Of a stretch of DNA of 39,834 bases, positions 7,444-18,566 are shown in pieces. Position numbers and translations under genes: made by a program. Each line of letters opens with the position of its first letter. Positions within the stretch are counted from its first letter, which is position 1. The stretch is from Candidatus Pacearchaeota archaeon (GTDB lineage: Archaea; Nanobdellota; Nanobdellia; Pacearchaeales; GW2011-AR1): the NCBI GenBank assembly GCA_009694725.1, contig SICV01000007.1, positions 1 to 39,834 of the forward strand, given 5' to 3'. The notes beneath the pieces are model-generated. The model did not search any database, was not told the origin of the DNA, and saw nothing but the letters and a program-made list of their open reading frames with translations.

Positions 7444-9242
7444 ACCTTAAGAGCCTCATAGATAGGCCCGCCGTTTGATGGGTCTTAGCTCCCTTGAAAA
7501 GGAGTTTGAAACACCACCACTGGGCAGGTCTCACCGATTATACTAGTCCTTTCGGATTTGCAATCGGCTACGTTTTTGATAAACAGTCGGGCGTTCCTTG
7601 TTATTGCAATCTACAAATGCCTTCTACATATCAAAGACAATCATAGACACCCCTTCTACCGAAGCTACGGGGCCAAATATGCCGAGTTCCCTCAACCAGG
7701 TTACACCTTTCACGTCTTAGCCTTCTCAGCTAGAGCACCAGTGTTAGTTCTCGGTACAGCTATCCAACACAAAGGTATTCTCTTTTCATGGACTCTAGGA
7801 GTCCGTGGGTCGCCTGACATTCATTCACTGCGATCGTAGCATTACGCTCCCGCAGTTTCAAATGGCACATACCTTCCGGTATGCCACATATCCCTAAGCA
7901 AAAAATACCATATAAGCGTTGTTAGTTCCGGAATATTAACCGGATGTCCATCGTCGTACGCAGTTAAGATACAACTTAGGGGCTGACTAACCCTTGGTTA
8001 AACGATAGTGCCAAGGAAACCTTGCTCTTTCGACGCTTTCCGTTCTCAGGAAAATCAGATCTTACTTCCGCCAAGATTCTTATTTCGCATCGCTCCATCG
8101 TGTCTCTCGACAGGACTTCTGCGCAATGCGAACACCTGTATACCAGAATAGTCTTACGACTACCTCCGGAGTATCGGTGACATGCTTAGCCCCGTCCATC
8201 TTCGACGCCTCGAACCTCAATAGGTGAGCTGTTACGCTTTCTTTAAATGATGGCTGCTTCTAAGCCTACATCCCTAGTGTCTCAGGGTCAAGACAATCTT
8301 TGTTACACTTAGCATGCACTGAGGGACCTTAACTCCGGTCTCCCTTGTTCGGGTCTTCGAACGGTACCTTACGCACCGCCCGCCACTCCTCCAGTATGCA
8401 GCACGCACGTTCTGAGTTGGAAGAAAACCCCGTACCGAAACCGGTCTGCAGGTTTTATCCGTACTGTACCACGCATGCGAAGCACTGGAAGGCTATACTG
8501 AGGCATATTTCTACAGGAACAAGCCATCGCCAGATTAGATTGGCTTTTCACCCCTACTCGCAAATCATCCAAGTGCATGTACACAACACTAGTTCGAACG
8601 TCCATTCTCCTTTCGAAGAACTTCCTTCTGCTCACGAGTAAATCATCTGGCTTCGTGTCTCCCGCCGGTGACTCACGCCCTTTCGGACTCGCTTTCGCTT
8701 CGACTTCATTCATTAATCTTGCCACGAGCGTGAACTCCTTGGCTCATTTTTCAACACGCACGTTACGACATCGTAATGCCGTAACCAGCTGTAACTACGA
8801 GATTTCAAGTCTTTTAACCCTCGATTAAGAGTACTTTTCAGCTTTCCCTTACGGTACTGTTCGCTATCGGACTTGGATCAATATTTAGGGTTGGCGATTA
8901 CTCTCGCCGTATTCGGACCTCCAATCTAGGGGGCCCTACTCTTTTAGAGCTCGACATACCGATTTCGTTTACGAGACTTTCACTCTCTGCAGTGCTTCAT
9001 TCCAGAAGACTTCAACTCATCGGCGCAGTCTCCTGCTCCACCACATCTCTGCCGTCGTTTCCAACGGAGATTCAGTTTGCCCTCTTCCCTGTTCGCTCGC
9101 TGCTACTAAGGGAATCACGTTATGTTTTCTTTTCCTACCGGTACTAAGATGTTTCAATTCCCGGCGTGCGCATGCTTCTCAGCATGTATGCGTTTTCGCA
9201 TTCGGAGATCTTGGGTTCAATGCCTGCATGCGGCTCCCCCAA

Positions 9243-9273
<31 letters not shown>

Positions 9274-9339
9274 AATCCAAACCAAGCTATCCTTCTCAAT
9301 AGTGTATAGTAAGTGATACATAAAAATTATGTATCTATC

Positions 9340-9354
9340 TGTTCTGATGTAACC
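9340..9354. repeat. pre-23S inner processing stem, 5' arm
   Basis: Reverse complement of 5777-5791 with one mismatch. Confidence 0.8.
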
Positions 9355-9390
9355 TTCTTCTCTTCTCACAATATAAATTATGGGAACAGA

Positions 9391-9412
9391 TTCTTGCCTT
9401 CCTCCGTGCTTC
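9391..9412. repeat. pre-23S processing stem, 5' arm (22 nt)
   Basis: Exact reverse complement of 5751-5772. Confidence 0.9.
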
Positions 9413-9579
9413 ATTGACTATGCTCTGCCAGATACGCCACCAAAGGTAGCGCACCCTTCAGGCTTTTTACAGCCCTAATGTTTAGCGTCATCCCTGACGT
9501 TGTGATGTTAGGGTCTTTTCTTGACCTCGTGTTTTAATTCCCGACGGAATTTCACTTGTGGTGAATATGATGTGTGAAG

Positions 9580-9777
9580 TTACTCGTAGCGAATCTGGTA
9601 ATTACCTCTGTCCCAGATACTTCCAGTAACATGAATAATACGTTCCCTTACTTCAGAAAGTGTTTGATGTGCGACGCGTAATGCGTCACGCATCACCCAT
9701 TCATTGAGATGTCCCTCTTCGGAAACTTCTCGTGTGGTTCCTTTCTGCTGTATGGTGACGGTGTATTGTTCTGTCAT
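9580..9777 (-). CDS. small protein in the tRNA-Ala/23S spacer (65 aa from internal ATG; 75 aa if start is at 9807)
   Basis: MTEQYTVTIQQKGTTREVSEEGHLNEWVMRDALRVAHQTLSEVRERIIHVTGSIWDRGNYQIRYE; protein-like composition; lies outside mature rRNA/tRNA. Confidence 0.55.
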   Translation of the reverse strand: MTEQYTVTIQQKGTTREVSEEGHLNEWVMRDALRVAHQTLSEVRERIIHVTGSIWDRGNYQIRYE

Positions 9778-9858
9778 AGTGTTGTGTGATTTCGAATCCA
9801 CTTTCAAAGTGGATCCGCCTTGTTACGATTCTCGAGAAGTCTGTTCCCGTTAAGGAAC

Positions 9859-9929
9859 TGGACCCACCGAGAATCGAACTCGGAGCCTCTGATTGCAAAT
9901 CAGATGTTTTACCATTAGACTATGGGCCC
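9859..9929 (-). tRNA. tRNA-Ala (TGC)
   Basis: GGGCCCATAGTCTAATGGTAAAACATCTGATTTGCAATCAGAGGCTCCGAGTTCGATTCTCGGTGGGTCCA; anticodon loop TTTGCAA; typical 16S-23S spacer tRNA of archaea. Confidence 0.95.
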
Positions 9930-10155
9930 GCGTAGAGAACCGAGGTTCCCTGACGCTTCACCCTCCTTGACGGAGAATGTTACGTCGATAAACACGCCTC
10001 TTTACCAGAAGCTGTTTGTCTTAACGGACTTTTGTCTGAACGGTATTTAAGATTGCCGGTGACGGCAATCATTTACGTTGATACCATTCACGTCAAGGAA
10101 CGTGAGTTCCTTGAGCGTGCAAAACACGAGTTGTTACACATCGTGTTTTTCATGT

Positions 10156-10175
10156 TGTAGATGAGCGATCTATAC
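10156..10175. repeat. pre-16S processing stem, 3' arm (20 nt)
   Basis: tgtagatgagcgatctatac is the exact reverse complement of 11867-11886. Confidence 0.92.
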
Positions 10176-10231
10176 GTCGCAAAGATCGTGACCAAAAACT
10201 TCTGCCATCACTAGTGTTAAATTTTAAATTT

Positions 10232-11683
<1,452 letters not shown>

Positions 11684-11866
11684 CATGTGATGATTTGTTA
11701 CAATGCAATTTAATGCATGGAGAAAAGTTGTAACGTTCACTCGTCCTCCATTCTGGACGGCTTTGGTTTTTGATAAGGAATATTTAAAGTTCCTCAGACC
11801 ACTTAATTACACAATAAATTATGTAATTAATTGTTAGATCATTTGTTATATTTTATATTATAAGAA

Positions 11867-11886
11867 GTATAGATCGCTCATCTACA
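11867..11886. repeat. pre-16S processing stem, 5' arm (20 nt)
   Basis: Exact reverse complement of 10156-10175. Confidence 0.92.
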
Positions 11887-11988
11887 TCATACCATTACCG
11901 AGCGTACAATGCGTTGGTAAAAACCGCACTGTTATTGGTAAGGCACTCATGAATGTTACCATTGTAAGTAGAGTGAGGCTGTGAGAGG

Positions 11989-12005
11989 GCTATATAAAGG
12001 TTTCG
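11989..12005 (-). promoter_or_regulatory. rRNA operon promoter (BRE/TATA)
   Basis: Minus strand CGAAACCTTTATATAGC upstream of the 16S leader. Confidence 0.7.
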
Positions 12006-12018
12006 TCGGTGAAGTGTG

Positions 12019-12038
12019 TTTTTGTCGACGAGGAATTA
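12019..12038. repeat. 20-nt dispersed repeat copy 2
   Basis: Exact match to 3604-3623; overlaps the stop codon of the GDYXXLXY-like gene. Confidence 0.85.
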
Positions 12039-12551
12039 ACTTTTATATGAAATGTTTCTATAACTCATTTCTATCGGTTTTCCATCACGCACTAATTCTT
12101 TGATCCGTGCTTGTCCGGAAGAGTCTATTTTCACTTTTACCTGCACATTTTGTGTTGAAAATTGCGCACCCCGTTCAAAGAAATATTGTTCAATGCCATA
12201 TTGTAATGTTGCTTGATTGCCTGAGACTCGCTCAACGGTTCCTTTGATGAATAAGCCAGACTTTGGTTTTTCCGTCGATACTTTTGTCAGACGAGCAATT
12301 CCTTCTGCATCATCTTTAAGTGAAACATAGAGTATGTTTCCGATTGAAACATTTTCTTTTTCGAGAGTGCCAATTTCATATCTAATGATAATATATTGTC
12401 CACGTAGAGGGTCGAAGGGATCAATCGGTTGTGTTGCAAGCGTTGCTTCTGCTCCGGTGAGTAAGGGCATTCCGAGATAGAGCCCGAACCCTGCAAGTAT
12501 TCCCAATAACACTACTAACCCTATAATCAATTTCGTATATGCTGGATTCAT
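12036..12551 (-). CDS. GDYXXLXY-like membrane-anchored protein
   Basis: N-terminal TM plus DPFDPLRGQYIIIRYEIG, degenerate GDYxxLxY motif; adjacent to DUF2157 gene. Confidence 0.75.
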   Translation of the reverse strand: MNPAYTKLIIGLVVLLGILAGFGLYLGMPLLTGAEATLATQPIDPFDPLRGQYIIIRYEIGTLEKENVSIGNILYVSLKDDAEGIARLTKVSTEKPKSGLFIKGTVERVSGNQATLQYGIEQYFFERGAQFSTQNVQVKVKIDSSGQARIKELVRDGKPIEMSYRNISYKS

Positions 12552-14020
12552 TACTTCTTTCCTGCTTTTTCTAATAACGAGTTACGCCATTTTTCCAAAA
12601 GCCATCCACCCACAAGTAACAGAACTCCACCCGATATGAACATTAAAGAAAGACTCAAATAACCCTCAAGATCCATAATGAATCCAATGTATCGTGTAAT
12701 AATATCAAGCGCGAAGAAGCTAATTCCTAAATTGACCAACGCAGGATTATTGAAGCGTGTTCCATGCCCGAGGGTAAGTAAAATCATTCCCAGTAGCACG
12801 AGATTTCCAACTATCCAGACAAACCATTCTGTTCCTGAAAGAGACCGATTACTTCCATAACCCCAATAACCCCCATTATCTGGAGACCAACTACATTCTT
12901 CTCGTACTGTACACGAAGTACGATCATTAACATACTTTTCACAGGGGTTTACTCTTGGAAGAAGGTCAAATGGAGTCTCTGGATAACAATGGCCATTAGT
13001 ATCGCTTGTCACGCCATCTAGGTTACTATCGCTTTGCCAGCTACACGAAAGTTTTGTTGGAGCAGTAGCGCATTCTGTTTTGTTAAGGCCAAAACAAGAA
13101 AGTTCTTGACATTGAGCATCTTTGAGAAGACATCGATCTGAAGCTGCAGTACATTGTGCTGAATTGAACTGATAACAGCTTTTTTCATAACATTGTCCTG
13201 ATGTGCCAGTTAGTATGGCAGTAAGGAGAATAAAAATACTAAGCGCTATGAAAATGCCTAATGCGCTGAGTAATTCGCGAGCGTCGATAGCATTTTTCTT
13301 CGTCGTGCCGATAATGCCTGCTGCAACAGTTGCAAGCATACCGAGTGAAAGAATGATGAGAAGTATGCCCTGTCCTGTCCCGAGGGAAAATCCAAATGCC
13401 CAGAGCATAGGTTGGAGCGTTTGGAAGCTAAGAATATAGGAGAATGCAAGTAAGTATGCAAATGTCCACCATTTGTAGATATTCGCAAAGGCATGATCTT
13501 GTGTTCGATGCACTAATGAAAGCCCGTAGAGTAATCCCCCCATAAGAAGATAGAGTAATGCCAGATACCCTGGCGAGAAATCAAATGACTCTTCAAATGC
13601 AATAAATTGATTGAAGAGCCAGGTACCTACTTCAACCAAGCCTAAAATGAGACTTGCGGGTGAAGCAAACATGTATGCAGCAATGAGGACTCCGATGAAA
13701 GAGATAAGTTGTAAGTTTGCCATCCCTTGAACCGAAGCGTCAGTTGCAAAAATTTGTGCGATCAGGAAGACGCTGAGTGTAAAGAGTGCACTTCCTAACA
13801 AAATGATTGCGCCACCTACTTTTGGATACTCATGTTCACGCAAAACTACGCCTCCAACGTAGGTTCCAGTAGTGAGGCCCACCAAGATAAGAATCTTAAG
13901 AAAAGCGGGGATCGTTGCCCAGTTCCATGCAAGCAGCCAGGCAATTCCGACTGCAATAAGTATCGCACCAATCACGGCAATTAATTGGCCGAATGATGTT
14001 TCACCTCGTTGAGAACGCAT
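12551..14020 (-). CDS. DUF2157 multi-TM membrane protein with Cys-rich ectodomain insert
   Basis: LLAWNWATIPAFLKILILVGLTTGTYVGGVVLREHEYPKVGGAIILLGSALF..., multiple TMs; Cys-rich segment GQCYEKSCYQF...CSWSPDNGG between TM blocks. Confidence 0.75.
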   Translation of the reverse strand: MRSQRGETSFGQLIAVIGAILIAVGIAWLLAWNWATIPAFLKILILVGLTTGTYVGGVVLREHEYPKVGGAIILLGSALFTLSVFLIAQIFATDASVQGMANLQLISFIGVLIAAYMFASPASLILGLVEVGTWLFNQFIAFEESFDFSPGYLALLYLLMGGLLYGLSLVHRTQDHAFANIYKWWTFAYLLAFSYILSFQTLQPMLWAFGFSLGTGQGILLIILSLGMLATVAAGIIGTTKKNAIDARELLSALGIFIALSIFILLTAILTGTSGQCYEKSCYQFNSAQCTAASDRCLLKDAQCQELSCFGLNKTECATAPTKLSCSWQSDSNLDGVTSDTNGHCYPETPFDLLPRVNPCEKYVNDRTSCTVREECSWSPDNGGYWGYGSNRSLSGTEWFVWIVGNLVLLGMILLTLGHGTRFNNPALVNLGISFFALDIITRYIGFIMDLEGYLSLSLMFISGGVLLLVGGWLLEKWRNSLLEKAGKK

Positions 14021-14051
14021 ACTATGTTGAGATAGAGAGTGTATTTAAGGG

Positions 14052-14843
14052 TTACTTCGGAGGTGTAAGAGAATCCCAGTTTTCAATAAAGTCCTGGACT
14101 TTGACTTCGGTTGTGATACCGTTGGTTTCACAATATTGTTTTGTCATTAAGTAAAGCATGATTCCGAGCGATTTTGCGGATTTGTTGTTACCCGGTAAGA
14201 TCTTGGCGATACCCTGAGTGAAATTGTTGGTGTCACAGATGGAGAGGACAGGGACGTGTACTCTTCGTGCGTCTTGGAGCGCATTTTTATCTAACCAAGG
14301 ATCGGCAATCACCACTAATTTTGTTTCGAAGAAATTTTCAAGGTTTGTGTTTGTCAGAATGCCTGCAGGATATTTCTTCGTAAAGATACGAACACCTGTA
14401 ATTTCAGCAAATTTTACCGCAGCTTTCCACCCTGCTTCTCGTTTACAGACAAAAATCATGTCTTCAGCTTTGAATTGTACAAAATAGGCAAGTGCTTCAC
14501 GGATTTTTTGATCGAGCATTGCAGTATTAAAGACTGCAAGCCCATCTGCACGTCGACGATACACATATTTACGCATATCGGGTGTGATGACACGAGTGCC
14601 TAGATGAATGGATGCTTTCAAATAATCGTCCATTGGAACTAGTGTGTTTTCTGCAACTTCCTCTTCGTCCTTTACTTTCTTTTTGAGGTCAATATTTTTA
14701 ACATCTTCAACTGCCCCTTCGAGTTTTTTTGCCTTTTCGAGAAGTTTTGCAAGTTTTGCTTTCTTCTCTGCAGGAGAGAGTGTTGGAACTGGCTGTTGCT
14801 CAGTAGGTATTTCTTGCACGTCGGTCTTTGTGGTTTTTGCCAT
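14052..14843 (-). CDS. rps2: ribosomal protein uS2 with charged N-terminal extension
   Basis: LKASIHLGTRVITPDMRKYVYRRRADGLAVFNTAMLDQKIREALAYF... matches uS2. Confidence 0.95.
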   Translation of the reverse strand: MAKTTKTDVQEIPTEQQPVPTLSPAEKKAKLAKLLEKAKKLEGAVEDVKNIDLKKKVKDEEEVAENTLVPMDDYLKASIHLGTRVITPDMRKYVYRRRADGLAVFNTAMLDQKIREALAYFVQFKAEDMIFVCKREAGWKAAVKFAEITGVRIFTKKYPAGILTNTNLENFFETKLVVIADPWLDKNALQDARRVHVPVLSICDTNNFTQGIAKILPGNNKSAKSLGIMLYLMTKQYCETNGITTEVKVQDFIENWDSLTPPK

Positions 14844-14939
14844 TGTAAATGTTATATAAGTAGGGCAGGAGTTGTTCCCAATTATTGCAGTGGGTACCTG
14901 CTAAATATATACTTCTTGTATGAAAGTGGTATATAAAGC

Positions 14940-17330
14940 TTATTGTGCAGCTGGACAGGTTACTTCAATTGTTTTTCCCTGGAGTGAAAAGGCATCAGGA
15001 ATGAGTGCATTTCCTTCTTGGGTAACTAATTCTTGAACGGCCTCGCCCCCTGCACGAATAGTAATGGGGATAGAGGATAGTGACTCTCCTGCTTCATTCA
15101 CCACCTTGATTACGAAGGGCTGGGCGGTAATTCGAGGAGCAGCTGAAAGATACAGTTCTTGCACTGATCCAAATGGACGAGCACTTGCATGTTCAATGAT
15201 GCGCACATACCGTCCTATTGCAGTTGTAGGGAATTGAACACCCACATATCTATCGCCCTCGAGTTGATAATTCTTTACTAACGTATCCCAGATTTTCCCA
15301 TCGCTTGACACTTGTATCTCGATAAGTAAAGGGGCATCTGCTTGTGCAACATAGAGATCAAGACGATTCAAACATACCTCCTGATTAAGATCTGCAGTAA
15401 ATGTTTTGGGGAAAGGAGCATCTGGATCTCCAAACCAGCCCGATGAAAGATTGTTATCGATTGCAAGTTGAGCAGTATAGGGACGCCGAGTATCTGAAGC
15501 GTACACTTCAGGAGGTGAGATCAATTGAAATTCCCCACATGCTTGAGGAAGGGCGATTTCCTTATTTGCTAATTTCTGTAATGTTTCTTGTACTTCGATT
15601 ATTTCAAATTGTAATTCTGGAATAACTTCTTCTTCAAAGGTAGGGCCTGGAGCAACTTCACTGACTGGTGGGGCAACAACCGGGGGAGTTTCTTTTTCTT
15701 TTGGAGGTTGGGCAGGGGGTTGAGCTGGAGGTTGGGCAGGGGGTTGAGCTGGATCTGCTTCACCACAAATGATTTTAGTATTGCGAATCATATTTTTACC
15801 CCGATCAGTCCATCCCCCAAACGTTAATTGTAGTTTATCAAATCCCCATTCTGGAAGTTCATAGGATATTTCTTTTCCATTTACGTCCCAAAATACCTGA
15901 TCATAATTTCTTCTAAAATGGAAGGGAACCCATGTTTCAGCAGGATAATCAGTAAAACCATATACCTCTCCAGATAATATTGGATACCCATGGGCAAATC
16001 CACCATTTGCGAGTGTTGCAGTTTTTTTTGAAATTGCATTGTGCGGAGTATCTGAGTATTGATTCGACGTGCGTATTCTATACCCCTCTCCCCCGTTCAC
16101 TAAAAAGATAAAGAGATCCATATAATTTCCCCCTAATTGTACTGCTTTATATTCCCCGATTACTTCAATTACTTCATCTGCACAGGAACAGGAAGGGGTA
16201 TAACTGTAGCCCCCGGGGACTTCTAACTCTTCATTTTGTGCCCCACTCACCGAACATTCAGTTTGACTTAATTTTTGAAACTGTATTTGAGGATCTCCGA
16301 ATATGGCGTTTCCGGTGATTGTAAGGAGCTCCTGTAAGAAAGCAAGACGAGGATAGCCAAATGTATTTTTTGTTTCATCTTGTGTGCGTTCCATTTTTGT
16401 TGTATCAATGCTTGGCTCCGTTCCTTGAAAAAAAGAGCCTGCAGTGTTTGGACAGGTAATCTGCAATGAAGCCATTTCTTCTTTAGGTGCAATTAACGTT
16501 GCCTTTCCAGAAGCGTCTGTTTCATACGTTGTTTCTCCGTCATTAAATAGAAAGGAGGTAGAAGGCACGCTTTCTTTTTGTTCGGTAATAATTGCAAGTT
16601 GGGTAATTAACAAGTCTGGAACTTCAGCAGTACTTACAACGATTTCTGAAAGTTGCCCATACTCTCTAGGAGTTTGAGATTGAGAGAGACGTAAATACCG
16701 AGCATAGATTGGAGAAAAGGAAATATCTTTTTTCTGTTCGGTAATTACTGTCGAAGGGAGTATTTCTTTCCAACTAGCTCCATCAATTGACGCTTCCAAG
16801 GAAGCAGTAAGCGGGATATCTTTGATGAAGAAAAAGAGCGTTGCAAAATCAATACATTTACCTTCCCCGATATCGATCATTAATTGGGGCGAAGGAGTGT
16901 TCGGTTCACTAAACCAATGTGTTTCCCTTTGTTGATCCACTGCTTGAGTTGCGGGATATGCTGCCAAAGAGGGGGCAGAGGCAGTAAGTGGCGTTTCAAA
17001 CCCATATTCTCCACAGTATGAAAGTGCGATGGTGCTCTGTAATTGAGTGCGTTTTCCTTCCTCTTGAATACATGCGCCTTCAGAACATATTCCTTGACAG
17101 ATACTTTCTGTTGCCACGGGTTCTGTACCTTCGCAGGTATATTCTTTTAAGAGTGTGGCATTGATACAAATATCTGCATAAAATTCCCGGCCCATTACTC
17201 CTGGTTGTTTTACTTCAAGGGCCCCTCGAATAGCGGGAAGTGCTGCAGGTTCATTGTCAGTACAGGAAAGATATGAAGAAACAAAGGGCAACATACATAA
17301 AAAAATACAGAACATAAGTTTCTTGAACAT
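14940..17330 (-). CDS. secreted/surface protein with two F5/8 type C (discoidin)-like domains and Pro-rich linker
   Basis: Likely start MFKKLMFCIFLCMLPFVSSYLSC at 17330 (TATA-like TTTATATAG just upstream) rather than 17405; paired regions ATQAVDQQRETHWFSEP... and AQLAIDNNLSSGWFGDP...; PAQPPAQPPAQPPAQPP linker. Confidence 0.75.
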   Translation of the reverse strand: MFKKLMFCIFLCMLPFVSSYLSCTDNEPAALPAIRGALEVKQPGVMGREFYADICINATLLKEYTCEGTEPVATESICQGICSEGACIQEEGKRTQLQSTIALSYCGEYGFETPLTASAPSLAAYPATQAVDQQRETHWFSEPNTPSPQLMIDIGEGKCIDFATLFFFIKDIPLTASLEASIDGASWKEILPSTVITEQKKDISFSPIYARYLRLSQSQTPREYGQLSEIVVSTAEVPDLLITQLAIITEQKESVPSTSFLFNDGETTYETDASGKATLIAPKEEMASLQITCPNTAGSFFQGTEPSIDTTKMERTQDETKNTFGYPRLAFLQELLTITGNAIFGDPQIQFQKLSQTECSVSGAQNEELEVPGGYSYTPSCSCADEVIEVIGEYKAVQLGGNYMDLFIFLVNGGEGYRIRTSNQYSDTPHNAISKKTATLANGGFAHGYPILSGEVYGFTDYPAETWVPFHFRRNYDQVFWDVNGKEISYELPEWGFDKLQLTFGGWTDRGKNMIRNTKIICGEADPAQPPAQPPAQPPAQPPKEKETPPVVAPPVSEVAPGPTFEEEVIPELQFEIIEVQETLQKLANKEIALPQACGEFQLISPPEVYASDTRRPYTAQLAIDNNLSSGWFGDPDAPFPKTFTADLNQEVCLNRLDLYVAQADAPLLIEIQVSSDGKIWDTLVKNYQLEGDRYVGVQFPTTAIGRYVRIIEHASARPFGSVQELYLSAAPRITAQPFVIKVVNEAGESLSSIPITIRAGGEAVQELVTQEGNALIPDAFSLQGKTIEVTCPAAQ
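15706..15753. repeat. two tandem 24-nt units encoding the PAQP linker
   Basis: ggttgggcagggggttgagctgga x2. Confidence 0.85.
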
Positions 17331-17370
17331 ATTTCTTGAGAAGAAAAGAACTATATAAAGATACGGAATA

Positions 17371-17739
17371 TCATTGTTCTTCAGATGTGCTTGGCTCAGT
17401 TTCACTCACTTCATCTGATGCTACAAACCCGAGTACTTCTGCATCTTCTACAATTTCTTTTTCAACTTCTTGTTCTTTTGCGACAATTTCTTCATCTGAA
17501 ACACGCTCTTCTTTAACAGAGGTAAGCTTTTCTTTATGTTTTCGAGGCATAGGGCGACTAATTGCGATCGGTAAAATGCCAGAGTTTAATTCTTTTTCAG
17601 CAATACGTAATGAATCATATTTCATTGCTTTCAAGTCTTCATCGGATATTTTTAAGAGAAGGGGGGCATCCATGGCAATCTGTAATGCACGGGCACCAAG
17701 AATACGGGCAGTTTCAAATTTGGTAAAGTGTTCTTGCAT
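17371..17739 (-). CDS. rpoK: RNA polymerase subunit Rpo6 (RpoK) with acidic C-terminal tail
   Basis: KFETARILGARALQIAMDAPLLLKI...LNSGILPIAISRPMP, RpoK/omega motif. Confidence 0.85.
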   Translation of the reverse strand: MQEHFTKFETARILGARALQIAMDAPLLLKISDEDLKAMKYDSLRIAEKELNSGILPIAISRPMPRKHKEKLTSVKEERVSDEEIVAKEQEVEKEIVEDAEVLGFVASDEVSETEPSTSEEQ

Positions 17740-17750
17740 GGATAGTCTTT

Positions 17751-18566
17751 TTACAGTACCTTTTTAAGTTTATCGTACAACTCATCATACTTCTCACCGA
17801 TAAGTACTGCAGAGGTTTCAAGCTCTTTTTGAGTGAATGGTTTTGCCCCTGTTTTCTGAGTGCTATGCACCATATACTTCTTACCCTGTTTGGTAAGGCC
17901 AAAATTACATTTAACTTCTGCGGCTTCTGCTTCTTCACGAGTTGGATCAACAAATAATGCATTTCCAAGTTTGAAAATAGTGACTGAAAGTGGTATGACC
18001 TCTTTTGCAAGCGGTAAGCCTTGCTTAGTACGATTTTTATAATCGGGAAAACCGGCCTCGGTAATGCCTGGCATTTTTGCTTGTCTAAGGGCAGCAATAG
18101 CTGCACAAACTGCCGCATCAACTAAGTTACCATCATCATTAATCGGATAGATGTCAATAATAACTGTCCATACTTTTTCTCCTGCTTTGACAACCAGTTT
18201 GTCTAATTCAATCACGTGCGATTCACGAATAGATCGATCAACTAAACGAGGAAGTTCAATTGCATCAAATTTTGGAGGACCCACTTCATATCGTGGAGAA
18301 GCCAAGGGCAATAAATCGCCAGAAACCATTAAATTCCCTTTATCGGGAGAATCAGGATAGGGTTTGTCCAACGTTAATTTTACACCGGCAATAACTTCGG
18401 TTTTACCCATCATAACGCGTGCTGATCCTTCTGCCGCATTGGAAACGTTATAGGTTACTGAAATATCTCGGTAGTCTACACATTTTCTTCCGTCGAATCG
18501 TTTACCTTGCTCGAGCAATGTTTTCATGGCTTCTTGCGTATTTTTGGAAATGCCCATACCCATCAT
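17751..18566 (-). CDS. rrp42: exosome complex subunit Rrp42
   Basis: RNase PH fold without catalytic residues of Rrp41; GKRFDGRKCVDYRDISV; next to Rrp41. Confidence 0.92.
   Translation of the reverse strand: MMGMGISKNTQEAMKTLLEQGKRFDGRKCVDYRDISVTYNVSNAAEGSARVMMGKTEVIAGVKLTLDKPYPDSPDKGNLMVSGDLLPLASPRYEVGPPKFDAIELPRLVDRSIRESHVIELDKLVVKAGEKVWTVIIDIYPINDDGNLVDAAVCAAIAALRQAKMPGITEAGFPDYKNRTKQGLPLAKEVIPLSVTIFKLGNALFVDPTREEAEAAEVKCNFGLTKQGKKYMVHSTQKTGAKPFTQKELETSAVLIGEKYDELYDKLKKVL

Noticed and set aside
9420-9560. Possible 5S rRNA in the spacer
   Set aside because: Lacks the conserved 5S loop (CCGAAC..GAAGUUAAGC-type) and helix organisation; no 5S gene was found in this window.
15706-15753. Tandem 24-nt repeat as a regulatory or mobile element
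   Set aside because: It is in frame and encodes the Pro-rich linker of the discoidin protein, so a coding repeat explains it.
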